A stretch of 64,000 nucleotides of DNA, from positions 558,001 through 622,000 of the forward strand of contig NZ_JACVFB010000001.1 in the NCBI RefSeq assembly GCF_014529945.1. The letters are read 5' to 3'. The position numbers were made by a program, and so were the translations under genes. Positions 15,931-24,488 of this stretch are shown here, in pieces (the first letter of the stretch is position 1; every line of letters begins with the position of its first letter). The DNA comes from Chitinophaga varians (GTDB lineage Bacteria > Bacteroidota > Bacteroidia > Chitinophagales > Chitinophagaceae). Below the pieces are notes generated by a model that saw nothing but the letters and a program-made list of their open reading frames with translations, did no database searches and was not told the DNA's origin.

Positions 15931-15956
15931 CGCTGTCAAGCAGTAGATACTGTAGC

Positions 15957-15987
15957 TTGTTTTCCTTTACGCTTTTGGGTAATTTTA
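15957..15987 (+). promoter_or_regulatory. Probable promoter of the Cys/Met-metabolism PLP enzyme gene
   Basis: TTG at 15957-15959, 20 bp, then TAATTTTA at 15980-15987 (one mismatch to TAnnTTTG), 23 bp before the ATG at 16010. Confidence 0.45.
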
Positions 15988-16009
15988 GGAAGAACCAAAA
16001 GCAGCAGTC

Positions 16010-17155
16010 ATGAAAAGCACCAGTACGTTATGTGTGCACCCACTGGAGCCGTCCGGTACCCTCGATGGAGCGGTTACCGCCGCTGTAATGCCCGCCGTGG
16101 CCTACGCCTATGCGGATACGGATACCCTTCGGTATCCGGGTTTTTCTTCCACTTATAATCAGCAACGGCTGGGGCAGATTGTCGCCAATCTGGAAAAAGG
16201 CAACTGGGGCATGGCTTACAGCTCCGGTATGGCGGCTATCAGCACCGCTATCCTGTCTTTCGCGCAACAGGGCGACCATGTGTTGTTTTCGCGCGACCTG
16301 TACGGTGGCACCTGGAAGCTGGCGGAACAGGAACTGCCCAAACGGGGTATCCGTTGCAGTTATGCCGGTAATACGCTCGCTGAATTTGAGGCGAACCTGA
16401 GTAAACATACGAAAGTGATCTACCTCGAAACGCCCGCTAATCCGTTGCTGAGCATTGTACCGTTGAAAGCCATCGCCTCGATGGCTGCCAGCAAGGGTAT
16501 TGTGACTATTGTGGACAATACTTTTGCCACACCGCTCAATCAGCAGCCTTTGCTGCTGGGGATTGATATCGTGGTGCACAGCGGTACCAAATACCTGGGC
16601 GGCCACAACGACCTGCCTTTCGGCGTGCTGGTATCTGCCCATGCAGAACATCGTGACCGCATCATGGATACCGCCAAAATGTACGGCGGCTCACTGGCGC
16701 CACAGGAGTGTTACCTGGCAGAGAGGAGCCTGAAAACGCTGTCGCTGCGGGTGCAGCAACACAATGCCAATGCGCTCTCGCTGGCCGAATACCTGTCTGT
16801 TTGCCCGGAAGTAGGGCAGGTGTTTTACCCCGGACTGCCTACCCATCGTGATTATCTGCTGGCCTGTGATCAGATGACCGCCTTCGGCGGGATGTTGTCG
16901 TTTGAGCTGAATACTACCCCCGATAAGCTGGACGCTTTCCTGGATCACCTGGAGCTGATCAGGCCGGCGCTGAGCCTGGGCGGCGTAGAGAGTCTTATTT
17001 GCCAGCCTTCTACTACCTCGCATCGCGCGTTGTCGGCTGCTGCCCGGCAGGAACTGGGCATCGCCGATAATCTGCTGCGGCTGTCTGCCGGCATAGAAGA
17101 CGTGGCCGACCTGAGAGCAGACATAGAACAGGCGATGCGCCGCGCCGGCATTTGA
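16010..17155 (+). CDS. Cys/Met metabolism PLP-dependent enzyme (cystathionine gamma-synthase/methionine gamma-lyase family)
   Basis: 381 residues, typical family length. YSSGMAAIST (phosphate-binding region), SRDLYGGTWKL (stacking Tyr), VDNTFATP (Asp169 contacts the PLP ring nitrogen) and HSGTKYLGGHND with Schiff-base Lys194. The C-terminus has the SLGGVESLICQPSTTSH signature and LRLSAGIED with the substrate-carboxylate Arg. The family covers transsulfuration synthases and lyases that cannot be separated by eye; the neighbouring genes give no metabolic hint. Cytoplasmic. Confidence 0.88.
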   Translation: MKSTSTLCVHPLEPSGTLDGAVTAAVMPAVAYAYADTDTLRYPGFSSTYNQQRLGQIVANLEKGNWGMAYSSGMAAISTAILSFAQQGDHVLFSRDLYGGTWKLAEQELPKRGIRCSYAGNTLAEFEANLSKHTKVIYLETPANPLLSIVPLKAIASMAASKGIVTIVDNTFATPLNQQPLLLGIDIVVHSGTKYLGGHNDLPFGVLVSAHAEHRDRIMDTAKMYGGSLAPQECYLAERSLKTLSLRVQQHNANALSLAEYLSVCPEVGQVFYPGLPTHRDYLLACDQMTAFGGMLSFELNTTPDKLDAFLDHLELIRPALSLGGVESLICQPSTTSHRALSAAARQELGIADNLLRLSAGIEDVADLRADIEQAMRRAGI

Positions 17156-17177
17156 TATATGTCGTACCTTGCGGCAC

Positions 17178-18221
17178 ATGAGAAATACTTTGGTTAACCT
17201 GACCGACACCTTGTTTGCAGAAACGGATGGCAACAAATTCGCTACCCTGAAAGATAAGCTCATTCGCAGCTACGCCGGTAAAGACCGGCCGGCAGTGATC
17301 GAAACACTCATCCGTTATACCCGGGAAGGCCGGTTGCTGCACTGGCGCGCATTCCTGATGACAGACATCATCCGGCTGACAGCCCCCGGTGAAAATACAT
17401 GGCGCCCTTTCTTTGAATGGGCCCTGACCGAACCCTCCCTTACTTATTGGGCAACAGACGGCCTGCTGAAAACAGCCGGTCATGAAGCATATCCCTCCCT
17501 CGTAGCCTTGGCAGCAAAAGAAGAGCTGCCGACAGCGCAACGTGCCAAAGCGGTGAAAAGCCTGGCGATGTACAGCCGCCAGCCGTTCGACAGAGAACTG
17601 CCTTCCGACCCGGGCTACTGGAAGCCGGAACAGCTGCGGCTGGCTGAACTGATAGCGTGGCAGGAGCAGGGATACCCCGACGGGGCCGGATATGCGCCGC
17701 CGCAGGTACATCCGTCGCTGCTGCATCCAGGCAATGATTTCGAGCAACTGATGGCGAAACTGGACAAGTTACTGGAGAAAAAACGCCGTAAAAATAAAGA
17801 TCACGCCAACCCGTCAGACTGGCTGGTGATGGCCGATGAAAAGGATATAGCGTACATCCGTGAACGTTGGTCGCTGCCTGCGGTCTACACTACCTTTCTG
17901 CAATATTATTCCCCCCTGAAAGTAACGCTCGCCGGACCGGATTTTGTGGAAGGGCTTTCCCTGTACGGCGCCCGTGAACTGGCGGAGCGGCAGGGCGGTT
18001 ATGCCTACAATGCCGTTACCGGAGAAAGCCTGGCTGACTGGCCCCCGCACCTGTTGGTGATAGGCGATGACGGCGCCGATCCGTATTGCCTGGACCTTTC
18101 AGCTGTTAAAGACGGGGATGCCCCGATATATACTGCCCCACATGGCCAGGGTGCCTGGGAGTTCGGGAGGTATGCAGAAAATTTTATGGCGTTGATCACA
18201 AAACTTGTTAACGGTAAATAA
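17178..18221 (+). CDS. Protein with helical-repeat N-half and SMI1/KNR4 (SUKH)-like C-half
   Basis: 347 residues from the ATG at 17178; a TTG nine bases earlier is possible. Residues 1-140 are helical, with a HEAT-like alternation (FATLKDKLIRSYAGKDRPAV, LKTAGHEAYPSLVALAAKEE). The C-terminal about 150 residues fit a SUKH/SMI1_KNR4 fold: DIAYIRERWSLPAVYTTFLQ (the P.-Y..FL motif) and LLVIGDDGADPYCLDLS. SUKH proteins are frequent immunity proteins against contact-dependent toxins, but many are housekeeping. No toxin gene is adjacent. It starts 23 bp after the PLP-enzyme stop, so the two may be co-transcribed. Confidence 0.65.
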   Translation: MRNTLVNLTDTLFAETDGNKFATLKDKLIRSYAGKDRPAVIETLIRYTREGRLLHWRAFLMTDIIRLTAPGENTWRPFFEWALTEPSLTYWATDGLLKTAGHEAYPSLVALAAKEELPTAQRAKAVKSLAMYSRQPFDRELPSDPGYWKPEQLRLAELIAWQEQGYPDGAGYAPPQVHPSLLHPGNDFEQLMAKLDKLLEKKRRKNKDHANPSDWLVMADEKDIAYIRERWSLPAVYTTFLQYYSPLKVTLAGPDFVEGLSLYGARELAERQGGYAYNAVTGESLADWPPHLLVIGDDGADPYCLDLSAVKDGDAPIYTAPHGQGAWEFGRYAENFMALITKLVNGK

Positions 18222-18236
18222 TAACTGCTACCTTTA
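18205..18236 (+). promoter_or_regulatory. Promoter of the lipoprotein gene
   Basis: TTG at 18205-18207, 21 bp, TACCTTTA at 18229-18236 (seven of eight TAnnTTTG positions). It overlaps the 3' end of the SUKH-like gene. Confidence 0.5.
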
Positions 18237-18254
18237 GGGGATACCTGTGTAAAT

Positions 18255-18953
18255 ATGCGCTGTGCCTTGTTTTGCTGGCTGCTGCTGCTAATGGCTTGTA
18301 ACGGTCATTCCCGTACGAATTCTGCATTGTTCCCATATGATTCCGGATATCTCCGGAAGAGAGAAGTATTGCCATTCCTCGCTGTTAACCATCTGACCGA
18401 TAGTTCCGCGGAAATCTGGCGGGACTACGATAACACCGATATCCTGGGTAAATACTACCGCTTACCGGCAGGGAATGTCATCGCCTGTTTGAAAGAAGTG
18501 GGCGCAGATAGTCATTGGCTGCTGGAAATTAATTCGTACGATAGCGTCCTTAGAAAAGAACGTTACTTTCATGGGATGTACCCGGCTTGTTGGGATGGCT
18601 TCGATGGCTTCACTAAAACAGGTGATTGTTATTTCCTGAAAATATGTGGTACCGGCAGCGGATTTTCTTCATCGAACGTATACGTTTTCCGGCATGTAAC
18701 GGCGCAGGACAGCCTTCACCATATTTTGGAAGCTGCCTGGAGCAGACAGGCGGGCGAGATCAGCAGTCTTACCAGTATACGTGAGTTGAAAAGCGATACG
18801 TTACGGATGTATTATACCCTGATAAAATGGAGGGACGAAGAAGATATACCGATATTAGGAGACACCGCGCGTTTTGCGGTTACCTACGTTAATGATCGTC
18901 GGGGATGGCATGCGTTGGACAGCACCTTTCTCAATAGTGATATTCCCAATTAA
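18255..18953 (+). CDS. Putative lipoprotein, function unknown
   Basis: 232 residues. N-terminus MRCALFCWLLLLMACNGHSR is a lipoprotein signal with the lipobox LMAC, so Cys15 is probably lipidated and the protein anchored to a membrane. The rest is a mix of strands with acidic residues and no motif that I can name (KYYRLPAGNVIACLKEVGAD, YFLKICGTGSGFSSSNVYVF). Bacteroidota genomes carry many such lipoproteins. It has its own promoter and precedes the VOC gene by 43 bp. Confidence 0.65.
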   Translation: MRCALFCWLLLLMACNGHSRTNSALFPYDSGYLRKREVLPFLAVNHLTDSSAEIWRDYDNTDILGKYYRLPAGNVIACLKEVGADSHWLLEINSYDSVLRKERYFHGMYPACWDGFDGFTKTGDCYFLKICGTGSGFSSSNVYVFRHVTAQDSLHHILEAAWSRQAGEISSLTSIRELKSDTLRMYYTLIKWRDEEDIPILGDTARFAVTYVNDRRGWHALDSTFLNSDIPN

Positions 18954-18996
18954 AGCTAAATTTTCTAGGTGCCGTAGCTTAAATAAGTAAAGTGCT

Positions 18997-19353
18997 ATGA
19001 CTGTTTTACAACTCCTTGTCGTCAAAACCAACCAGCCCGATCAACTCGCTGCTTTTTACACGCAGCTGGGGATCGAATTTGAATACCATCGTCACGGTAA
19101 AGGACCCTTTCATTACGCGAGTAAGAATGGTACACCTGTGATGGAAATTTACCCGCTGCCTGCCAGTGTGACTGTACCGGACAATACCACCCGCCTGGGC
19201 TTCGCGGTGCCCCGACTGGATGCACTGATTGCCCGGTTGCAGGAATTACAGATGACGGTATTAACGATGCCGGTGAAAACGGAATGGGGCTATGCGGCCG
19301 TAGTACAGGACCCTGACGGCCGGAAAGTGGAACTAACGGAAACCCCTAGTTGA
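18997..19353 (+). CDS. VOC (glyoxalase/bleomycin-resistance fold) family protein
   Basis: 118 residues. A single VOC domain with the paired beta-alpha-beta-beta-beta pattern: LLVVKTNQPDQLAAFYTQLGIEF, then GTPVMEIYPLP (possible metal ligand Glu), LGFAVPRLDALIARLQEL and a C-terminal AVVQDPDGRKVELTET with the conserved DPDGR and terminal Glu. It is usual for such proteins to act as small dioxygenases, isomerases or binding proteins; the role here is unknown. The 3' end overlaps the convergent macro-domain gene by 8 bp. Confidence 0.88.
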   Translation: MTVLQLLVVKTNQPDQLAAFYTQLGIEFEYHRHGKGPFHYASKNGTPVMEIYPLPASVTVPDNTTRLGFAVPRLDALIARLQELQMTVLTMPVKTEWGYAAVVQDPDGRKVELTETPS

Positions 19354-19819
19354 AATCATAGACGGTTACTTCAATGCCTTTATCTGCCAGTTCCTGTTGA
19401 ATAATAGGTGCTATTATATCCCAGGTACCGCCGGCCAGGCCGCAACCGATGCGAGGCATGTGGACCGCCGCCTGGTGCGTAGCAGCAAAAACCGCCACCT
19501 GCCGCAGGCCCTCCCGGATGGCTTCATAACGAACAGGAGGGAGGCCATTTTTTGCGTTGGTGATTTTATGCTGACCGATCACATTTGCTACCCATAGGCG
19601 TGGCTCTACCGCCACCAACTGCGCATTGCCGAGCGCGAAGTCCTCTCCGGAAGCATACCACTCACGGAACTGTTTTTCCGGCTCCGGCCAACGGGCAGAT
19701 ACCGCCAGTACAAATCCCTTCCCCCAACGCCCGATGTCATTACAGATATGGACAATGATGTTGTTACCGTCGCCAGCTGGCTGCGTGGCGTCTCCTTGGA
19801 TGTACCGGATACTACTCAT
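19346..19819 (-). CDS. Macro-domain protein (ADP-ribose derivative binding or hydrolysis)
   Basis: 157 residues, a single macro domain. IRYIQGDATQPAGDGNNIIV starts the fold; HICNDIGRWGKGFVLAVSAR is typical of the ALC1-like/TARG1 (OARD1) and Poa1p branch; RIGCGLAGGTWDIIAPII carries the phosphate-binding GCGLAGG loop. Members remove ADP-ribose from glutamate, nucleic acid or ADP-ribose-1''-phosphate. The TARG1-type catalytic Lys and Asp are plausible (WGKGF; GCGLAGG is followed by T-W-D). Single gene, convergent with and overlapping the VOC gene. Cytoplasmic. Confidence 0.9.
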   Translation of the reverse strand: MSSIRYIQGDATQPAGDGNNIIVHICNDIGRWGKGFVLAVSARWPEPEKQFREWYASGEDFALGNAQLVAVEPRLWVANVIGQHKITNAKNGLPPVRYEAIREGLRQVAVFAATHQAAVHMPRIGCGLAGGTWDIIAPIIQQELADKGIEVTVYDFN

Positions 19820-20004
19820 GGGTTATACAATTACTTTGCGTCAAAAGTACGTTAACGAAAGGATAATTCCAAAACCTCTTCCGGACCTATCTTCCCGCCA
19901 CAGCTATCGTCTGGTAATCGTTTAGCCGACACCGGTATTAACATATGCCCCAAGCCTGCTTCTGATAAACGAATTAAAAAAATGTTTAATTATAAAAAAT
20001 AATA

Positions 20005-20012
20005 TATATTTG
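20005..20012 (+). promoter_or_regulatory. -7 box of the surface-protein operon
   Basis: TATATTTG, an exact TAnnTTTG, in an AT-rich stretch (19970-20040) 50 bp before the ATG at 20062. The -33 region reads GTTTAA rather than TTG. Confidence 0.5.
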
Positions 20013-20061
20013 AACATAATACCGTGAAATAAACATTTTTAAGGGCCTATCCCGTTGACCA

Positions 20062-23000
20062 ATGTTCAAGAACATCCCTAACCCTGTCCCTGCACTGTCG
20101 CTATGGTTGCTGGCGCTGTTACTGTTATGCCTCCAACCCGGTTATGCTGCTGTTACCGATTCCTCCTATATATCGCCCGTGGCCGACACTGCTCAGAAAG
20201 CTGATGTGGTGGACTATGTACAGGGTGTCTTCAAAAAAATCAAGGAGAAAGGCCGTTATGTAAATGCGCTCAGCGCGGAGGAAATGGGTAGCCTGCCGGT
20301 AGGCCTGGTGAGGGAGATCAACGGGAAAATTTATGTGATCGCGATCGACAGCGCCCGCATGACGCCCTCCGGCGCTTATTTTAACGCCTATTTCCGGTTT
20401 ACCTTCCCCGGCACCAACAGTGAACTGATATTCGGCGCCAAAAACGTGCTTTTCACACCAGGAGGCATCGCTGCCTCAGGATCTACCAAAATGGTGCTGC
20501 TCAAACAAAAAGACATCTCTATCAATGACCACCTCGATCTGATATTCCCCGGTGACGGTACCAACTACGTAGAATGGGACTGTAACGGTTTTCGTGCTGC
20601 TAACCTGAGCGGCATTTTTGAGTTTGATAAAAGCTGGCTGCAACCGGAAGACAAGAATACCGACAAACTGCGTGCAGCCATGCAGGTGAATGTGCACGAT
20701 CTCAATAATATTATGGCCAGCGTGGACATTCCCGCTTTCCACATCAACGGGCTGAAAGACTTCAGCTTTAAAGTGAAAAACGCGACGGTCGACATGAGCG
20801 ATATCGCCAACCCTGCCGGACTGAAGGTAACCGGTGACATGCTCACGGACCCGGGCAACCCGCTGCTGTGGAGAGGCTTTTATTTACAGGAGCTGGAAGT
20901 AGGACTGCCACAACAGCTGGCCACACAAAAGGGACGCCCCAAAGTAGCGGTCACCAATTTTATCCTCGATGATCAGGGGGTAAGCGGCGCTATTACTGCT
21001 GAAAATATTCTCCCGCTGGGAGATGCCAGCGCAGGCGGCTGGCCTTTGTCTGTCGATAAAATCGGTCTCTCCTTCAGTAAAAACAAACTCAATGGCGGAG
21101 AGCTCGCCGGTCTGTTACAGGTAGACTTTCTGGGAGATGCCCCATTGGGCTATGATGCCTCGGTGAGTATGCGCGGCAGCGACACCTATTATTCTTTCGC
21201 CGTAAGGACCACCGCCGAGAAAAAGTATAAGTTCTTTGCCGGAGAAATTACGCTCGATAAAAACAGCCGTATCCAGATCACCAAAACAGAAAAGGATTTT
21301 GTGCCGATGGCGGTGCTAAACGGAAAAGTGACCCTGAACCAGCGTTTCCTCAATGTCAACAATATCAGTTTCCAGGAGCTGACCTTGTCCACCCAGAAAC
21401 CTTATGTGCACAGCGGTACCTTCGATATCTCCAATACAGGCGATTCCAAAATGGGAGGCTTCCCGCTGGGATTTGAAAATATCAGTATAGGCATCTCCGA
21501 AGGAAAAATCGGTATAGGCGCCACCGTGAAGCTCAATTTCATGAACTCCAGCGACAAGGGCTTCAGCGGTAAAACCTCTTTTGTGGTAACGGCGGCACAG
21601 CAGGAAGAAACCCAGTCGGTGACTGTCGATGGTTCCGTGATTCAAAAAACCAGGACCCGCTGGAAACTGGACAAGATAGCCGTAAATGATATAGACCTCA
21701 CCGTTAAAGTGATGGCGTTTTCCATGCACGGTATCCTCACTATCTTCGATGATCATCCGGTGTATGGCAACGGCTTCCGCGGTATGTTGGACTTCTCCAT
21801 TCCCGGCCCTATTCCCAAAGCTAAGGCCAACGCCTACTTCGGTTCCAAAGACGACTATCGCTACTGGCACGTGGACGCCTATATCGGTGTAACCATCCCT
21901 ATCGGTATGTTGCAGATCACGGGCCTCATGGGCGGCATGTCTTACCATATGGAACGGCCCTCCAACTTTGATCCTTATGAGTCCCGCAACGCAGTGGACC
22001 AAAAGGGCGGCCTCAAAGACGTCTCTGAAATATTTCCGTATGTGCCTACCCGTGATGCCGGCCTCGGCTTCATCGGTGGCGTATCACTGGCCTTCGTACA
22101 GGAAATGGTGGTCAACGCCAATGTGGCGCTGGAAGTGCAATTCGGCACCGACGGCGGTTTCCGCTACGCCCAGTTCGATGGAGCAGGGTATGTGGTGCAT
22201 CCGGCGCTGAAAGCCAAAAACAAAGAAGACGCGAAAGAAGATGTATCTGCGCCGGTATGGGTGAAGTTCAAAATGCGTTACGATAACGTGAACAGCACCT
22301 ACGATGCCAGCTTTAAAACCTATATCAATATTGCCGGTGTCTTGCGGGGCATCAACGAAAATGGCCTGGTAGGCGAGGCGGCCTTCCACATGGCGCCCAA
22401 TGAATGGTGGTTCTACATCGGCCGCCCTTCGCAGATGTTCGGCCTCAATATCCTCGGACTGGCAGAGATCAAAACCTATTTCATGATGGGCAGCAAAGTG
22501 GAAGACATGCCGCCGGTACCGCAGGAAGTGAGCGAGGTATTTGATAAGGTGAACACCAACTTCATGGCCATGGAAAACTCCATGAGCAAAGGCGGTGGCT
22601 TCGGATTCGGCGCACATTTCCGGGCTGGTTTCTCTTTCGACTTTGGCGTGTATGGCGAGTTTGCCCTCGGCGCCGGAACAGACATCCTGTTGCGCAACTA
22701 CGGCGAAGCCAGATGTAAAGGCAGTAACAGCGTGATTGGTTTTAACGGTTGGTACGCTTCCGGTCAGGCTTATGTGTTTGTGAAAGGCGATGTGGGCATC
22801 CGCGTAAAAATATTTGGTAAAAAGAGAGGCTTCTCTATCGCTAAACTATCGGCCGCCGTGCTATTACAGGCTAAACTGCCCAACCCTAGCTGGTTCCGCG
22901 GCATGGTAGGGGTTAAATACTCCGTACTGAGCGGGCTGGTGAACGGTACGGCCAACATCAAAATAGAACTGGGGTCACAATGTGAACTCATCGGGGCCAA

Positions 23001-24483
23001 AGAACTGAACGTAGTAGTGATCAGCGATATCAAACCGGGTGATCAGAACAACGATGTGAGCGTCTTCGCCACGCCGCAGGTGGCCTTTAATATGGCCGTG
23101 GGCAAACCGTTCAGTATGATGAATGAATTTGATGAAGTGGCTACCTATCGTATCCAGCTGGATGAACTGAAGCTAATGAAAGAGCAGACGGAGATCAAAG
23201 GCACTACGGAGCTGGCGTCAGATGGTTCTTCTGCTTCACTCACCCTGCGTGATATCCTGCCGCCGAAAAGCACGCTCACCGCTTCTGCGAAAGTACATAT
23301 CGACCGGCAGAATGGCGGCAGCTGGGATGCGCTGAAAAACGGCAATAACATCGACTATGAAACAAAATCGGCTACTTTCACCACCGGTGAAGCCCCTGAT
23401 TATATTCCATGGGAAAACGTGGCCTATGCCTATCCGGTGAAACGTCAGTATAACCTGCTCCCGAGAGAATACGGTAAAGGCTATATTAAATTAAAACGCG
23501 GTCAGCCTTATCTCTTTGCTGAAGTTGACGGCTCCGGTAAAAAATGGAAAGTCACAGCGGCAATGGCTACGGCACAGGGCCAGTCAACGGACGTGCCGGT
23601 ATCCTACACAGAGAACACCGCGGAAATAGGCTTTGATATCCCGGCCAACCTGGCCCGGGAAACGATCTATAGTTTCAATATCAACCGCGCATCTCTCGAT
23701 GGTGAAGCGGCGGCGGCTAACGTTGTCACCAAAAAAACGACGACCATCAGTGAAGAAGGGGATACCACCACCTTCTCCCAAAAAATGCTGAAAGGCAACG
23801 CCAGCTCAGCGGTGACCAAAGAAGTGATCAGCTATAACTTCCGCACCAGCCGCTACGGCACCTTCGCCGAGAAGATGAATGCCACTACAGATCCGCGTGA
23901 CCTCTTCGACGTGGCCACTAACTACATCAGCGTCATCGGACAACGTTTCGATGCGGTGGAAACCTTCGATAAGTTTGAGCTGGAAGGCGACGGGTCTTTC
24001 TCCACCAAACCGTTGGTAACCCTGCGGGCCGGTACCAACAACGGCTGGCTGCAAAATCAGCTGATGCCGCTGCTGTATAACAATTATCCGTTCCATCCCT
24101 CTATCAATATCACCCGCGATCTGAACGTCACGGGAGGCATACCGCCACTCGAAGCCGTCAGATTGTATAACAACGATATTGCCGCCTATAAACTGGAAGA
24201 TAGCCATATCAACGATGGCTACGCCCCCGCGAAGGCTGGCCGCTGCCGCTTTATGTATTACGTTTCCTTTGTAGCCAACGACGACTATCATGAGTTGCTC
24301 AACAAAGCAAACCGTTATTATATCAGCGGAGGACAGGCCACACCGGCCATCAGCAGACTGATGACATCACTGTTCCCCGACCTGCAGGGCAACCAGTTCT
24401 ACCCGGTAGAACTGCAATACCGGCTGCCGGGAAAGAACAATATAACATCTACCATTACACGAAGCATTTACTATAAATTATAA
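20062..24483 (+). CDS. Very large exported beta-rich protein, function unknown
   Basis: 1473 residues. The signal peptide has a long hydrophobic core (LSLWLLALLLLCLQPGYAA). Residues about 100-640 are repeated amphipathic strands (for example FDISNTGDSKMGGFPLGFEN and GKIGIGATVKLNFMNSSDKG), suggesting a long beta-sheet or solenoid. The middle (about 640-1000) is Gly/Phe-rich (GGGFGFGAHFRAGFSFDFGV), reminiscent of barrel strands. The C-terminal 450 residues look like Ig-type modules. No T9SS sorting tail and no lipobox. It starts a tight operon (gaps 5 and 20 bp) with an FN3 protein and a SprB-repeat protein, so a role in an envelope or surface assembly is likely. Not recognised as any named family. 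Confidence 0.75.
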   Translation: MFKNIPNPVPALSLWLLALLLLCLQPGYAAVTDSSYISPVADTAQKADVVDYVQGVFKKIKEKGRYVNALSAEEMGSLPVGLVREINGKIYVIAIDSARMTPSGAYFNAYFRFTFPGTNSELIFGAKNVLFTPGGIAASGSTKMVLLKQKDISINDHLDLIFPGDGTNYVEWDCNGFRAANLSGIFEFDKSWLQPEDKNTDKLRAAMQVNVHDLNNIMASVDIPAFHINGLKDFSFKVKNATVDMSDIANPAGLKVTGDMLTDPGNPLLWRGFYLQELEVGLPQQLATQKGRPKVAVTNFILDDQGVSGAITAENILPLGDASAGGWPLSVDKIGLSFSKNKLNGGELAGLLQVDFLGDAPLGYDASVSMRGSDTYYSFAVRTTAEKKYKFFAGEITLDKNSRIQITKTEKDFVPMAVLNGKVTLNQRFLNVNNISFQELTLSTQKPYVHSGTFDISNTGDSKMGGFPLGFENISIGISEGKIGIGATVKLNFMNSSDKGFSGKTSFVVTAAQQEETQSVTVDGSVIQKTRTRWKLDKIAVNDIDLTVKVMAFSMHGILTIFDDHPVYGNGFRGMLDFSIPGPIPKAKANAYFGSKDDYRYWHVDAYIGVTIPIGMLQITGLMGGMSYHMERPSNFDPYESRNAVDQKGGLKDVSEIFPYVPTRDAGLGFIGGVSLAFVQEMVVNANVALEVQFGTDGGFRYAQFDGAGYVVHPALKAKNKEDAKEDVSAPVWVKFKMRYDNVNSTYDASFKTYINIAGVLRGINENGLVGEAAFHMAPNEWWFYIGRPSQMFGLNILGLAEIKTYFMMGSKVEDMPPVPQEVSEVFDKVNTNFMAMENSMSKGGGFGFGAHFRAGFSFDFGVYGEFALGAGTDILLRNYGEARCKGSNSVIGFNGWYASGQAYVFVKGDVGIRVKIFGKKRGFSIAKLSAAVLLQAKLPNPSWFRGMVGVKYSVLSGLVNGTANIKIELGSQCELIGAKELNVVVISDIKPGDQNNDVSVFATPQVAFNMAVGKPFSMMNEFDEVATYRIQLDELKLMKEQTEIKGTTELASDGSSASLTLRDILPPKSTLTASAKVHIDRQNGGSWDALKNGNNIDYETKSATFTTGEAPDYIPWENVAYAYPVKRQYNLLPREYGKGYIKLKRGQPYLFAEVDGSGKKWKVTAAMATAQGQSTDVPVSYTENTAEIGFDIPANLARETIYSFNINRASLDGEAAAANVVTKKTTTISEEGDTTTFSQKMLKGNASSAVTKEVISYNFRTSRYGTFAEKMNATTDPRDLFDVATNYISVIGQRFDAVETFDKFELEGDGSFSTKPLVTLRAGTNNGWLQNQLMPLLYNNYPFHPSINITRDLNVTGGIPPLEAVRLYNNDIAAYKLEDSHINDGYAPAKAGRCRFMYYVSFVANDDYHELLNKANRYYISGGQATPAISRLMTSLFPDLQGNQFYPVELQYRLPGKNNITSTITRSIYYKL

Positions 24484-24488
24484 TATCG

